64,000 nucleotides of DNA from Paramylibacter ulvae (GTDB taxonomy: Bacteria; Pseudomonadota; Alphaproteobacteria; Rhodobacterales; Rhodobacteraceae). The stretch is from NCBI RefSeq assembly GCF_014652655.1, contig NZ_BMZF01000001.1, forward strand, positions 372,001 to 436,000, in the 5' to 3' direction. The translations under genes and the position numbers were made by a program. This document shows, piece after piece, positions 26,516 to 37,850 of this stretch (within the stretch, counting starts at the first letter, position 1; every line of letters starts with the position of its first letter). The notes under the pieces are model-generated. The model had not been told where the DNA came from. It worked only from the letters and a program-made list of their open reading frames with translations, and did no database searches.

Positions 26516-28720
26516 ATGAATTCTCTGGTCGATACATCACAACCCATCACCAAACAAAACGAAAAACTGTTGAAAATCGTTGATGCGTTGATGCGCCGTG
26601 TTGAACAAGACACCAACAATAACGGCGATGCCTATGCGCAATTCGAACGCGCCGTATTGTTAGAAGACCAAGTGCGCAAACGCACCGCAGAATTGGAACA
26701 GGCATTGCGTCTGTTAAATCAATCCAACGAAAACCTTGCCAGTGCAATGGCCGAAACGGAATCCGCACGCGAAGACATGTTCAACGCCATCGAGGCCATC
26801 GAAGAAGGTTTCGCACTGTTTGATTCACATGATGTTTTGGTGATGAACAACAGCCGATTTTGCACCGCCCTGCCCGATATTCGCGCCAAACTCGCACCTG
26901 GGTTGCGGTTAAACCAATTCATCGATTTTGCCGCAAACAGCCCCCATTTGATTCCACCAGATGGCACCACGCGCGATAGTTGGGCGACTGATCGCAAGGC
27001 ATTGCACAAAAAACCCCATGCAGTATTCAATATCGCAATTAACGACGATCAATGGTTACAGGTCAGCACAGATCGCACATTGAACGGCAGCACGGTAATT
27101 ATGCAAACCGATGTGACCGACATCATCCGCACCGAACGCGAAGAACGTGATAAATTGCTGGACGATCAAGCGCGCATGATCAAGGCGACTTTGGATCACC
27201 TGAACCAAGCGGTTGCGATTTTTGATCAGCAATCACGCCTGATCGGTTGGAATCGCAGCCTCAACAGCCTGCTCAGCCTCAAATCAAAATCGCTACGTAT
27301 GGGGGTTAGTTTTTCAAAGGTTGTTGACAGTTTGCGCAACAGTTTTGGAAATGAAAACGCAAAAGCGGTACATGCCTTGAACACATGGGTTGAATCGCCA
27401 AATCTGCGCCGCCCGTTATCATTTGAAGTCACGTCCAAAAGCGGGCAAATATTGGATGCCTTTGTGCGCCGTATGCCCGATGGTGGGTTTGTGATCAGCC
27501 TCACAGATGTGTCCGCCGAACGATCCGCCACCCGCATGTTAGCGCGCGCCAATGAAACCTTAGAATTACGCGTCGAAGAACGCACCGATAACTTGCAACA
27601 GGCTTTGCAATCCGCAGAACGTGCGAACGCATCCAAAAACCGATTTGTAGCTGCCGCAAGCCATGATTTGTTACAGCCCCTTTCCGCGGCGAAACTTTAT
27701 CTTGCGGCGCTGTCTGATAAGGCAAACCAAGAAATATTGGGCAAGGCCGAACAGGCGCTCGTCAGTGTAGAAACCATTATCGAAGATTTGTTGGAAATCT
27801 CAAAGCTTGATTCAGGTTCGGCTACGATGGAGGTGGGTAATTTTCGCCTTGCCGATATCTTGACCACGTTGAAAAACGAATTCCAACCGATTGCAGCGTT
27901 GAAAAATTTAGAATTGGTCGTGGTAAATAGCAGCGTCACGGTGCGATCCGATCCGTCCTACCTGCGCCGTATTTTGCAAAACCTGATCAGCAACGCAATT
28001 CGATACACCGATCAGGGCCGCATTTTGGTCGGTGCGCGGCGCAATGGCGGATCACTACGGTTAGAGGTCTGGGACACAGGGCGCGGCATTAGCGAACCCG
28101 ATCAGGCCATTATTTTCGATGAATTTCAACGCCTTGAAACCCGCGCCAGCGCGTCCGAGGGCATGGGGCTTGGCCTTGCGATTGTTGAACGTGCCTGTGA
28201 ACAATTGCACCACCCGCTCCAGCTTTGGTCGGTGTTGGGCAAGGGTTCTGGTTTTTTTGTCAACGTTCCCATTTCTGACCAAGCACAAACCAATCCAACC
28301 ACTCAAAATTCAAAATATTCGCCACGAAACAGTCTCCAAAACCAAGGCTTGATCGTGTTGCTGGTTGAAAACGACCAAGAATTGCGCCGCGCCATGGTGT
28401 TATTGTTGAACAAATGGGACATTAACGTATTGGACGTAGCCAACGCACCAGAGGCGCTGGATCTCTTGGATGAAATCCAAATCATGCCCGATGCGATGGT
28501 AATAGATTACCAGCTGGATTTCGGCGATGACGGCATCCATTTGGCACAGACCATTTTACAAAAACATAGCGATATCCCCACCCGTATTATTTCGGCCAAT
28601 CGCACGGGTGATCTGCGCCGAAAATGCAAAGATGCTGGATTACAGCTTATGCTTAAACCCGTTGATGCAGATGTTTTAGAACAGTTTTTATTGACCGCAA
28701 TCAAACCACCTATAGCCTAA
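26516..28720 (+). CDS. PAS-containing hybrid histidine kinase, NahK/ErcS'-like
   Basis: The 734-residue kinase has no transmembrane segment. In order it has an N-terminal coiled coil (about 15-85), two PAS-like domains (about 85-200 and 215-330), a coiled linker, a dimerisation domain with His383 in AASHDLLQPLSAAK, an ATPase domain (NLISNAIRY, DTGRGI, GMGLGLAIV) and a receiver with Asp664 in VIDYQLD. Its nearest remembered relatives are NahK and ErcS', the latter tied to ethanol oxidation. It probably works with the FIST protein and the LuxR-type regulator immediately upstream. The phosphorelay direction is not shown. Confidence 0.85.
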   Translation: MNSLVDTSQPITKQNEKLLKIVDALMRRVEQDTNNNGDAYAQFERAVLLEDQVRKRTAELEQALRLLNQSNENLASAMAETESAREDMFNAIEAIEEGFALFDSHDVLVMNNSRFCTALPDIRAKLAPGLRLNQFIDFAANSPHLIPPDGTTRDSWATDRKALHKKPHAVFNIAINDDQWLQVSTDRTLNGSTVIMQTDVTDIIRTEREERDKLLDDQARMIKATLDHLNQAVAIFDQQSRLIGWNRSLNSLLSLKSKSLRMGVSFSKVVDSLRNSFGNENAKAVHALNTWVESPNLRRPLSFEVTSKSGQILDAFVRRMPDGGFVISLTDVSAERSATRMLARANETLELRVEERTDNLQQALQSAERANASKNRFVAAASHDLLQPLSAAKLYLAALSDKANQEILGKAEQALVSVETIIEDLLEISKLDSGSATMEVGNFRLADILTTLKNEFQPIAALKNLELVVVNSSVTVRSDPSYLRRILQNLISNAIRYTDQGRILVGARRNGGSLRLEVWDTGRGISEPDQAIIFDEFQRLETRASASEGMGLGLAIVERACEQLHHPLQLWSVLGKGSGFFVNVPISDQAQTNPTTQNSKYSPRNSLQNQGLIVLLVENDQELRRAMVLLLNKWDINVLDVANAPEALDLLDEIQIMPDAMVIDYQLDFGDDGIHLAQTILQKHSDIPTRIISANRTGDLRRKCKDAGLQLMLKPVDADVLEQFLLTAIKPPIA

Positions 28721-28728
28721 GTGAATAA

Positions 28729-29973
<1,245 letters not shown>

Positions 29974-29977
29974 ATAC

Positions 29978-30031
29978 TTGCACTTCATGCATATCTAAAT
30001 TATTAATATATTAATTAATTAGGATATGCAT
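29978..30031 (+). promoter_or_regulatory. Promoter and inverted-repeat operator of the MarR-type gene
   Basis: TTGCAC (29978-29983) and TATTAA (30001-30006) with 17 bases between form a plausible promoter. It is flanked by a perfect nine-base inverted repeat, ATGCATATC (29987-29995) and GATATGCAT (30023-30031), with an AT-rich centre. The right arm overlaps the first ATG, so a bound MarR dimer would block transcription of its own gene. Confidence 0.6.
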
Positions 30032-30497
30032 GATGCTCAACTTTCAACGATCATTACCGATGATGTTAAATTACACGCTCGATGCTGTAATGCCGGTTCA
30101 TCGCGAACTTTTTGCGCGATTTGATCTGACCGAACAACAATGGCGCGTGTTGCGCATGTTGTGGACATCGGAAAAAACCACAGCGGTTGAAATTTCAAAA
30201 CAAACATTGCTCCCCGCACCGAGCCTTGTCGGTATTCTTGATCGGTTGGAAAAAAAGGGACTGGTTGAACGCAAACGATCCGAATCCGATCGGCGCAAAA
30301 CCTATGTTCTCGTCACTGAACAAGGGCGTGCGTTACAACAACAAGTTTTGCCATTGGTGCAAGACATTCAAATCCATCTCACGCAATCAATCGGAACCGA
30401 TGACTGGGCGGCGCTGGAACGCATTTTAGATACGATCAAACAAAACATGGATGATGTCACACTCGCTGACATTCTCCGTAGTAAATCAAAGTCATAG
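30030..30497 (+). CDS. MarR-family regulator, HpaR-like
   Basis: The 155-residue winged-helix regulator has ARFDLTEQQWRVLRMLW, the recognition region ISKQTLLPAPSLVGILDRLEKKGLV and the wing RKRSESDRRKTYVLVTEQG. It is closest by pattern to HpaR, the repressor of 4-hydroxyphenylacetate/homoprotocatechuate genes, which fits the HpaB-type gene ten bases downstream. Two ATGs (30030 and 30033) are possible; AGGA precedes both. Operator-like repeats overlap the start, suggesting autorepression relieved by an aromatic acid. Confidence 0.8.
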   Translation: MMLNFQRSLPMMLNYTLDAVMPVHRELFARFDLTEQQWRVLRMLWTSEKTTAVEISKQTLLPAPSLVGILDRLEKKGLVERKRSESDRRKTYVLVTEQGRALQQQVLPLVQDIQIHLTQSIGTDDWAALERILDTIKQNMDDVTLADILRSKSKS

Positions 30498-30506
30498 GAG
30501 AAAAAC

Positions 30507-31970
30507 ATGACGTTGGGAAATGGCATTCGCACAGGTGCGCAATATATCAAAGGTTTACAAGATGACCGCGAGGTTTGGACGCGGGGAAATCGTGTTGCGG
30601 ATGTTACCACCGAACCGGGGATTATGCGCGGTGTAAATACTTTGGCGGGCTTTTTGGATCGCCAGCATGATGAAAAATATCGCGACACTGTCACCTATCA
30701 AGATGATGATGGCACCCGCTGTGCGATGTCATTCAAAATGCCAAAATCCAAGGATGACATTTTGGCCAAAGGGCGTGCATATTACGAATGGGCGAAATGG
30801 TCGAACGGGATGTTTGGGCGCACTCCTGATTACAAAAACGCATCGGTGATGTCATTTGCATCCGCCACATCATTTTTGGCACAAGGCACCAAAGGTCAGG
30901 CTGATTTTGCGCAAAACATGACTAATTTTTATGACCATGTCCGCACCAATGACAAGGTTTTAACCCATACATTGGTCAACCCACAGATTAGCCACGCCCA
31001 AGCCGCCGCAGGTAAATTTAGCAGCGAAGTCGCATTGCATGTGGTAAAAGAAACCGACGCGGGGATCATCGTAAATGGCGCGCGTTTGCTCGCAACGCTT
31101 GGCCCATCTGCCGATGAGATTGAGGTTTTCCCCTCAACCGTTTTACGTGCAGATCCCGCCAATGAACCATTTGCCTTTGCATTCGCAATTCCGATTGCAA
31201 CCAAGGGTTTGAAAATGATTTGTCGTGATACATATGATCACGGGAAATCCCATTTTGACGCCCCACTTGCATCGCGGTTTGAAGAAATGGATGCGGTCGT
31301 GATTTTCGACAATGTTTTGGTGCCATGGGAACGCGTGTTCATGTATGGCGAACCAGAATTATGTAACCAAGCGTTTGGTGCCACCAATGCCGTGGTACAT
31401 ATGGCGCATCAGGTGGCATGTGGCAAACTGGCAAAGGCCGAATTTTTAACGGGCATTTTGGTTTCCATCCTCAAGGCGACGGGCCGTGATCGCGATTTGG
31501 CGATGAAGGGCATGGTATCAGAGGTCATGTTAATGACCGAAACCATCCGTGCATTGCTGTACCAAGCAGAGGCCGAAGCACACGAAGATGAATATGGCAA
31601 TTTCATCCCATTGCGCAGCCCGCTTGATACATCGCGCAATCTGTTTCCGAAATATTACCCGCGCATGGTGGAAATTCTGCAAATGATGGGATCATCATCA
31701 TTGATGGCAACCCCTGCCGAGGCGGATTTTGCCAATGATCTGACACCAGATGTTTTGCAATATTTCCAAGTTGCAAATTTAGAAGCGAAAGATCGCGTGG
31801 CATTATACCGTTTGGCGCATGATGTGGCGGTATCGGGATTTGGCAATCGCCAAGCGCTTTACGAGCGGTTCTTTTTCGGACCACCACATTTGATGCACGC
31901 GGCCTATTTTGATCTGTATGACAAAGATCGCGTGACAGATCGCGTTGATGCATTGCTTGCTCAAAATTAA
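30507..31970 (+). CDS. 4-hydroxyphenylacetate 3-monooxygenase-type oxygenase (HpaB family)
   Basis: The 487-residue FADH2-dependent hydroxylase belongs to the HpaB family (acyl-CoA dehydrogenase-like fold). Family stretches are the YIKGLQDDREVW opening, THTLVNPQISHAQAA, FDNVLVPWERVFMYG, LFPKYYPRMVEILQMMG and RQALYERFFFGPP. It hydroxylates phenols ortho to the OH and needs a flavin reductase (HpaC) in trans, not found here. It is co-transcribed with the HpaR-like regulator. The substrate may be 4-hydroxyphenylacetate or a related phenol. AGGAG precedes the ATG. Confidence 0.85.
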   Translation: MTLGNGIRTGAQYIKGLQDDREVWTRGNRVADVTTEPGIMRGVNTLAGFLDRQHDEKYRDTVTYQDDDGTRCAMSFKMPKSKDDILAKGRAYYEWAKWSNGMFGRTPDYKNASVMSFASATSFLAQGTKGQADFAQNMTNFYDHVRTNDKVLTHTLVNPQISHAQAAAGKFSSEVALHVVKETDAGIIVNGARLLATLGPSADEIEVFPSTVLRADPANEPFAFAFAIPIATKGLKMICRDTYDHGKSHFDAPLASRFEEMDAVVIFDNVLVPWERVFMYGEPELCNQAFGATNAVVHMAHQVACGKLAKAEFLTGILVSILKATGRDRDLAMKGMVSEVMLMTETIRALLYQAEAEAHEDEYGNFIPLRSPLDTSRNLFPKYYPRMVEILQMMGSSSLMATPAEADFANDLTPDVLQYFQVANLEAKDRVALYRLAHDVAVSGFGNRQALYERFFFGPPHLMHAAYFDLYDKDRVTDRVDALLAQN

Positions 31971-31977
31971 ATACGAA

Positions 31978-32010
31978 AAAATCCCCCAAGATCAGAACCT
32001 TGGGGGATTT
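31978..32010. terminator. Bidirectional terminator between hpaB-type gene and acs
   Basis: ATCCCCCAAG (31981-31990) and CTTGGGGGAT (31999-32008) pair around an eight-base loop. A-run on the left and T-rich sequence on the right allow function on both strands, fitting the convergent genes on either side. Confidence 0.88.
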
Positions 32011-32025
32011 AATTCATCTATAAAT

Positions 32026-33969
32026 TTAACCGCGGTTCATGCGGTTTGCGATCAGATCATCCACGACCTCTGGCTCTGCCAATGTGGATGTGTCGCCCAG
32101 ACTTCCAAAATCATCTTCGGCAACTTTGCGCAAAATGCGGCGCATAATTTTGCCTGAACGGGTTTTCGGCAATCCTGGCGCCCATTGGATCAAGTCGGGC
32201 GATGCAACTGGGCCGATTTGTTTACGCACCCAATTGCGCAACTCAACGCGCAAATCATCTGATGGTTCCACACCAACATTGAGGGTGACATAACAATAAA
32301 TGCCCTGTCCCTTGACCGCATGTGGGTATCCCACCACGGCGGCCTCTGCCACATTTGGATGGGCGACCAGTGCGCTTTCGATTTCGGCGGTCCCCATACG
32401 GTGGCCTGATACGTTCAACACATCGTCCACACGCCCCGTGATCCAGTAATATCCATCCTTGTCACGACGACAGCCGTCTTCGGTGAAATAATACCCTTTG
32501 TAGGCGGCGAAATATGTGTTCACGAAACGCTCGTGATCACCATAAACCGTGCGCATTTGGCTGGGCCAACTGTCCTTGATCGCCAATACGCCTTCGGCCT
32601 CTTGCGTGGTGATTTCTTTGCCTGTTGTTGGGTCAAGAACGACGGGCTGCACACCAAAAAATGGCTTAGTCGCGGAACCCGGTTTCGTGGCGATCGCGCC
32701 CGGCAATGGAGTCATCATATGTGCGCCCGTTTCGGTTTGCCACCATGTGTCAACAATTGGGACTTTGCCCTTGCCAACCACATTGTGATACCAATTCCAC
32801 GCCTCAGGATTGATCGGCTCGCCCACGGTTCCCAGAACCTTGAGGGCCGATAGATCACATTTATTCACCGGAACATCCCCCAGCGCCATCAATGAACGGA
32901 TCGCCGTTGGTGCGGTGTAAAATTGATTAACCTTATGCTTTTCGCAAACCTGCCAAAAACGCGATGCGTCTGGATATGTTGGGGTTCCTTCAAACATCAA
33001 CGTGGTCGCGCCATTGGCCAGCGGGCCATAAACGATATAGCTGTGGCCAGTGATCCAGCCGACATCCGCCGTGCACCAATACACATCACCATCATGATAA
33101 TCGAACGTATATTGATGGGTCATGGATGCAGACACCAGATAACCGCCCGATGTATGGACAACGCCCTTTGGCTTGCCCGTTGAACCAGATGTGTAAAGAA
33201 CGAATAACGGATCCTCTGCGTTCATTTTTTCCGCGGGGCAATCTGGGGATGCGTCCGCCATCAAGGTTGCGTAATCATGATCGCGCCCCTCTTTGTTGCC
33301 AGGGCCACCGCCGGTGCGTGCCACAACAAGCGTTGTCACATCACCGCAAATATCCAATGCCGCATCAACATTTTTCTTAAGCCCAACAGCACGTCCACCG
33401 CGTGGACCTTCGTCTGCGGTTACAACCAATGCAGCCTCGCTATCGGCGATGCGTGATGCCAATGCATCGGGTGAAAACCCACCAAACACGATGGAATGGA
33501 TCGCACCAATGCGCGCACAGGCCAGCATGGCATATGCCGCCTCTGGGATCATTGGCATATAGAGAACAACGCGATCGCCCTTTTTAACACCCAGTGATTT
33601 ATAAACATTGGCGAGCTTTGACACTTCTTGGTGCAGCTTTTTGTAAGTGATCTTTTCGTCGCCACCTGGTTCATCGCTTTCCCAAATAATCGCAACCTGA
33701 TCGCCGCGTGTTTCCAAATGGCGATCAACGCAATTCACACAGACGTTTAATTCGCCATCCTCATACCATTTGATCGACACATCGGGATATTCAAACGTTG
33801 TGTTTTTCACCTTTGTATATGGTGTCATCCAATCCAGACGCTTGCCGTGCTCAGCCCAGAATGCTTCTGGGTCGTTCACGGATGCTGCATACATTTCGTC
33901 GTATTTTTTGGCGTCCGCATGCGCGTTCGCAGCGACTTCCGCGCTTGGTGGGAAAATCGGGTCGGTCAT
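32026..33969 (-). CDS. acs: Acetyl-CoA synthetase
   Basis: The 647-residue AMP-forming ligase makes acetyl-CoA from acetate, ATP and CoA. The adenylation core is [39 protein letters not shown] and [13 protein letters not shown] are the acetate-specific segments. The C-terminal [16 protein letters not shown] contains the lysine that is acetylated to switch the enzyme off. I choose ATG 33969 (AAAGG nine bases before) over a TTG two codons upstream. It is the last gene after the Liv-type transporter, an arrangement seen in Rhodobacterales. Nearby ScfR-like and SSS-kinase genes suggest acetate-responsive control. Confidence 0.97.
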   Translation of the reverse strand: MTDPIFPPSAEVAANAHADAKKYDEMYAASVNDPEAFWAEHGKRLDWMTPYTKVKNTTFEYPDVSIKWYEDGELNVCVNCVDRHLETRGDQVAIIWESDEPGGDEKITYKKLHQEVSKLANVYKSLGVKKGDRVVLYMPMIPEAAYAMLACARIGAIHSIVFGGFSPDALASRIADSEAALVVTADEGPRGGRAVGLKKNVDAALDICGDVTTLVVARTGGGPGNKEGRDHDYATLMADASPDCPAEKMNAEDPLFVLYTSGSTGKPKGVVHTSGGYLVSASMTHQYTFDYHDGDVYWCTADVGWITGHSYIVYGPLANGATTLMFEGTPTYPDASRFWQVCEKHKVNQFYTAPTAIRSLMALGDVPVNKCDLSALKVLGTVGEPINPEAWNWYHNVVGKGKVPIVDTWWQTETGAHMMTPLPGAIATKPGSATKPFFGVQPVVLDPTTGKEITTQEAEGVLAIKDSWPSQMRTVYGDHERFVNTYFAAYKGYYFTEDGCRRDKDGYYWITGRVDDVLNVSGHRMGTAEIESALVAHPNVAEAAVVGYPHAVKGQGIYCYVTLNVGVEPSDDLRVELRNWVRKQIGPVASPDLIQWAPGLPKTRSGKIMRRILRKVAEDDFGSLGDTSTLAEPEVVDDLIANRMNRG

Positions 33970-33996
33970 ATTCAATACCTTTCGTCTGAATTGGCG

Positions 33997-34737
33997 CTAG
34001 ATGGCCAAATATTCGTGGCGCAGCTCTTCGTTATCCAACACCTCTTTTGCGGTGCCGTCAAAGACTACTTGCCCTGTGTCCAAGATCAAAGCGCGATCAG
34101 CCAAGTTCAAAGCGGCGACTGCGTTTTGTTCAACAATGATCGTTGTGATGCCCTGCTCGCGGATCAGATGCAACGTTTTTTCGATCTCTTGAACGATAAC
34201 GGGGGCTAGACCTTCGTAGGGTTCATCAAGCAGCAAAAGTTTGATATCACGCGACAATGCGCGTCCAATTGCCAGCATTTGTTGCTCGCCACCAGACAGG
34301 GTTGTACCCTCTTGTTTGCGCCGCTCGCCCAGACGTGGAAACAGATCGTAAATGCGTTCCAGCGACCAACCAATGGGTGGTTCAATCTGTGCCAGTTGAA
34401 TGTTTTCCTCAACGGTCAAACCTTGGATGATACGCCGATCCTCTGGCACCAATGCGATACCAGCCTGTGCCGCCTGATATGATTTCATCGTATGAAGCGG
34501 TTGATGGTCAAGCCAGATTTCGCCCGTGTGCACCGCAGGATCATCCAGACGCGCCAATGCGCGCAAGGTCGATGTTTTCCCTGCTCCATTACGCCCAAGC
34601 AGTGCCAGAATTTCACCCTCATGGACATTCATTGACACGCCTTGCACGATATAGCTTTCGCCGTAATATGCGTGGATGTCATGTACCGAAAAATACGCAG
34701 GTGCGTTTTGCGCGTGATTTGCGTTCATATTCGCCAT
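33997..34737 (-). CDS. livF: Liv-type ABC transporter ATPase 2
   Basis: The 246-residue ATPase has Walker A LGRNGAGKTST, signature LSGGEQQML and Walker B LLLLDEPYEGLAP, the LivF pattern. Its start codon overlaps the livG stop (TAATG). With LivG it powers uptake through LivH and LivM. It is 27 bases upstream of acs. Confidence 0.92.
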   Translation of the reverse strand: MANMNANHAQNAPAYFSVHDIHAYYGESYIVQGVSMNVHEGEILALLGRNGAGKTSTLRALARLDDPAVHTGEIWLDHQPLHTMKSYQAAQAGIALVPEDRRIIQGLTVEENIQLAQIEPPIGWSLERIYDLFPRLGERRKQEGTTLSGGEQQMLAIGRALSRDIKLLLLDEPYEGLAPVIVQEIEKTLHLIREQGITTIIVEQNAVAALNLADRALILDTGQVVFDGTAKEVLDNEELRHEYLAI

Positions 34738-35492
34738 TAGTGTGCCCCCCCAAGGTAAGCTTCTTGAACCTTTGGATGGCCCTTAATATTTTCTGGTAAG
34801 TCTTCAACGATAACAGTTCCTTGCGCCAACACGCTAATCTTTTGCGCCAGCGAAAACACAACATGCATATCGTGTTCAATCACAGCCATGGTGATATGGC
34901 GGCGATCCTGAATTTCGGATAACAAATCGATCGTGTTATTCGTATCCGCACGCGCCATGCCAGCCGTTGGTTCATCCAACAACAAAAGCTTGGGGTCTTG
35001 TGCCAGACACATCGCCATTTCAAGGCGGCGTTTATCACCGCGTGACATGGATGACGCAATCATATCGCGTTTGTCGATCATGTTGACGTCAATCAACATC
35101 TGTTCCGCTTTTTCCTGAATATCAACCTCGTTGCGCACACGGTTAAGCGCATTCATTTTGAATGAACCGTCGCGTTTGGCAAAACACGGGATCAACACGT
35201 TTTCAAACACGCTTAGATCGGTAAAAATCTCTGGCGTTTGGAACACACGTGAAACGCCTGCTTGGTTAATTTCGTGGGGTTTGATCCCCAACAATGATTG
35301 CCCATTAAACATCACCGTTCCAGTGTCAGGGACCAATTTGCCAACAAAACAGTTCAACAATGTTGATTTTCCTGCACCGTTTGGCCCGATAATTGCGTGA
35401 ATTGTACCCTCTTCGATATTAAGGTTCACGTTTTGCAATGCCTTTAACCCACCAAAGGATTTATTCACATTTTGGACTTCTAAAATACCCAT
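34737..35492 (-). CDS. livG: Liv-type ABC transporter ATPase 1
   Basis: The 251-residue ATPase has Walker A GPNGAGKSTLL, the GVSRVFQTPEIF Q-loop region, an altered signature MSRGDKRRLEMAM in place of LSGGQ, and Walker B LLLLDEPTAGM. The divergent signature is typical of a subset of urea/short-amide or aliphatic-acid Liv-type systems. It is the fourth gene of the operon. Confidence 0.92.
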   Translation of the reverse strand: MGILEVQNVNKSFGGLKALQNVNLNIEEGTIHAIIGPNGAGKSTLLNCFVGKLVPDTGTVMFNGQSLLGIKPHEINQAGVSRVFQTPEIFTDLSVFENVLIPCFAKRDGSFKMNALNRVRNEVDIQEKAEQMLIDVNMIDKRDMIASSMSRGDKRRLEMAMCLAQDPKLLLLDEPTAGMARADTNNTIDLLSEIQDRRHITMAVIEHDMHVVFSLAQKISVLAQGTVIVEDLPENIKGHPKVQEAYLGGAH

Positions 35493-35506
35493 TTGAAATC
35501 CGCTCC

Positions 35507-36706
35507 TTATTCTGCTGGGGTTGTGGCATTTGGCGTATCATCGCCATCGCCTTTGTTGCGGCCAAATCGTGCACGAATACGATCCGCACCTTCCATCAAA
35601 CCACCGGGAAGGAAGATCACCACCAGCATGAACAACATGCCAAGCGTTAAATGCCAGCCCTTACCGACAAAGAAATGAAGCACCCAAACAATCGCGTTTT
35701 CCAAACCATCAGGCATGAACGAAAACCAAGTGTGCAACACATTGTCGTTGATCTTTGAAAAGATGTTTTCGAAATATTTGATAAAGCCTGCACCCAATAC
35801 AGGGCCAAGCAATGTGCCCGCACCGCCAAGGATTGTCATCAAAACGATTTCACCAGATGCCGTCCATTGCATACGTTCCGCACCTGCCAATGGGTCCATT
35901 GATGCCATCAAACCACCCGCAAGCCCTGCGTACATGCCAGAGATCACGAACGCTGCCAATGTGTATGGACGCGAGTTTAGGCCCGTGTAGTTCAGACGTG
36001 TTTGATTGGTTTTGATCGCACGCAACATCAATCCAAATGGTGATCGAAAAATTCGCATCGACAAGTAAAACGCCAAGATCAAGAAGATCGCGCAAACATA
36101 ATATCCAACATTGAATTGAAATGCCCATGCACCGACATCAAGCGTGAATGTATTGCGCATTTCCATGCCAAACAAACCCGTCACGGGCAGGTTCCCCGCA
36201 CCCGTTCCACCATCCAAAATGCGCGGATCATTCAGTGTAATTTGCAAACCCGTTTCACCATTGGTGATCGGTGTCAAAACCGAATAAGCAAGCGAGAAGC
36301 TCATTTGTGCAAAGGCTAGCGTTAGGATTGAGAAGTAGATCCCAGATCGGCGCAGCGAGATAAACCCAATGACCAGCGCGAATACACCCGCGATAATCAC
36401 TGACAGGATCAATGCCGGAATGATATTCATCGATAACAGCTTGAACATCCAAACGGCGGAATATGAACCCACACCCAAAAATGCCGCGTGACCAAATGAC
36501 AGATACCCCGTCAGGCCAAACAGGATGTTAAATCCAACTGCCAAGATGCCAAAGATTGCGAAACGCTGCATCAAATCGGGATAGCCTGCGTTGAACTGTG
36601 CCATGGCCGACCCTTCTGGAAACGGGTTCAAGATGAACGGCGCGAGCATGGTGATGATAATGACAAATAACAGTGTGTTTTTGTCTGCTTTGCTAAAAGT
36701 ATTCAT
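35507..36706 (-). CDS. livM: Liv-type ABC transporter permease 2
   Basis: The 399-residue membrane protein has about ten hydrophobic segments and the LivM family motifs [25 protein letters not shown] and [23 protein letters not shown]. The C-terminus is a charged cytoplasmic tail. It is one base downstream of livH, so the two permeases are co-translated. Confidence 0.92.
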   Translation of the reverse strand: MNTFSKADKNTLLFVIIITMLAPFILNPFPEGSAMAQFNAGYPDLMQRFAIFGILAVGFNILFGLTGYLSFGHAAFLGVGSYSAVWMFKLLSMNIIPALILSVIIAGVFALVIGFISLRRSGIYFSILTLAFAQMSFSLAYSVLTPITNGETGLQITLNDPRILDGGTGAGNLPVTGLFGMEMRNTFTLDVGAWAFQFNVGYYVCAIFLILAFYLSMRIFRSPFGLMLRAIKTNQTRLNYTGLNSRPYTLAAFVISGMYAGLAGGLMASMDPLAGAERMQWTASGEIVLMTILGGAGTLLGPVLGAGFIKYFENIFSKINDNVLHTWFSFMPDGLENAIVWVLHFFVGKGWHLTLGMLFMLVVIFLPGGLMEGADRIRARFGRNKGDGDDTPNATTPAE

Positions 36707-37753
36707 TTATTCCTCCATTACGCCAGCTTTGCCCATCAAACCGCGTGGTCGGGTCAGCAAAACGATAATGGCAACAAGATAGATTACGATTTGGTCAATC
36801 GATGGCAGATACAGCATTTCAAAGAAATCTTTGACTGCGTTCATTGACGCAAAGCTTTCCAAAATACCAAGCATAAAGCCCGCAAGCACAGCACCGGGCA
36901 AACTGCCCATGCCGCCAACAACAACCACAACGAATGACAACACAAGGAAATCCATCCCCATGTGATAATTGGGTGAATTGATCGGGGTGTACATCACACC
37001 CGCCAGCCCCGCCACCGCGGCAGCCGCGCCAAACATCAATGTAAAGCGACGATCAATATTGATGCCAAGCAAACCAACCGTTTCACGATCGGCCATGCCC
37101 GCACGCACCACCATCCCAAATGTGGTAAAGCGCAGGAATGCAAATACCGCACTGATGATTACAGCGGAAAATGCGAAATAAATCAAACGCCAGTAAGGAT
37201 AGATAACTGCGTTTGGATCCATGCCCAGCAATACACCAAAATCGAACGAGCCCACAAATTGGCTTGGTGCGGGTGTTGGGATTGGGTTCGCACCGTATGA
37301 CGCTTTTACAATTTCTTGGATCACAATCGCCAAACCGAATGTCACCAAAATCTGATCCGCATGGGGGCGTTTATAGAAATGTTTAATCAACCCGCGTTCC
37401 ATGATGTATCCAACCAATAACATCACTGGAATGGCCAATAACAACGCCAATGGAACCGACCAGTTGATCATCGCATTCCCTGCGGATTCACCAAACCATT
37501 CAATCACATATGGCGTTTTCACCTTTAACGGATTGCCCAAAAAATCGGTTTTGGTTGCATCAATTGTGACCTTTGAAATTTCAAAAATCTTTTGCATGGA
37601 AACCGCGCAAAACGCGCCAACCATGAACAGTGCGCCGTGGGCGAAATTCACCACACCCAGCGTACCAAAAATAAGTGTAAGCCCCAACGCAATCAACGCA
37701 TATGCGCTGCCTTTGTCCAGCCCGTTCAATACCTGTAAAAGGAACTGATCCAT
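36707..37753 (-). CDS. livH: Liv-type ABC transporter permease 1
   Basis: The 348-residue membrane protein starts MDQFLLQVLNGLDKGSAYALIALGLTLIFGTLGVVNFAHGALFM, a clear LivH opening. About 60 residues of extra loop lie between the first helices (KTDFLGNPLKVKTPYVIEWFGE), longer than E. coli LivH (308). The later EFAMRAGMADRETVGLLGIN-like segment is RAGMADRETVGLLGIN. It pairs with LivM. The operon order is K-H-M-G-F-acs. Confidence 0.92.
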   Translation of the reverse strand: MDQFLLQVLNGLDKGSAYALIALGLTLIFGTLGVVNFAHGALFMVGAFCAVSMQKIFEISKVTIDATKTDFLGNPLKVKTPYVIEWFGESAGNAMINWSVPLALLLAIPVMLLVGYIMERGLIKHFYKRPHADQILVTFGLAIVIQEIVKASYGANPIPTPAPSQFVGSFDFGVLLGMDPNAVIYPYWRLIYFAFSAVIISAVFAFLRFTTFGMVVRAGMADRETVGLLGINIDRRFTLMFGAAAAVAGLAGVMYTPINSPNYHMGMDFLVLSFVVVVVGGMGSLPGAVLAGFMLGILESFASMNAVKDFFEMLYLPSIDQIVIYLVAIIVLLTRPRGLMGKAGVMEE

Positions 37754-37801
37754 TGCTCTCTACCCTGTATAATCTGAAAACCGCGTTCCCCGCGGTGAGC
37801 A

Positions 37802-37831
37802 GATCACGCCAGCATTTACGCCAGCGTGATC
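37802..37831. terminator. Intercistronic hairpins between livK and livH
   Basis: GATCACGC (37802-37809) pairs with GCGTGATC (37824-37831), and a second small stem ACCGCG/CGCGGT lies at about 37780-37796. Hairpins at this position commonly make the binding-protein mRNA more abundant than the permease mRNA. Confidence 0.6.
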
Positions 37832-37850
37832 GTTAAGTTGTGCGATAAAA

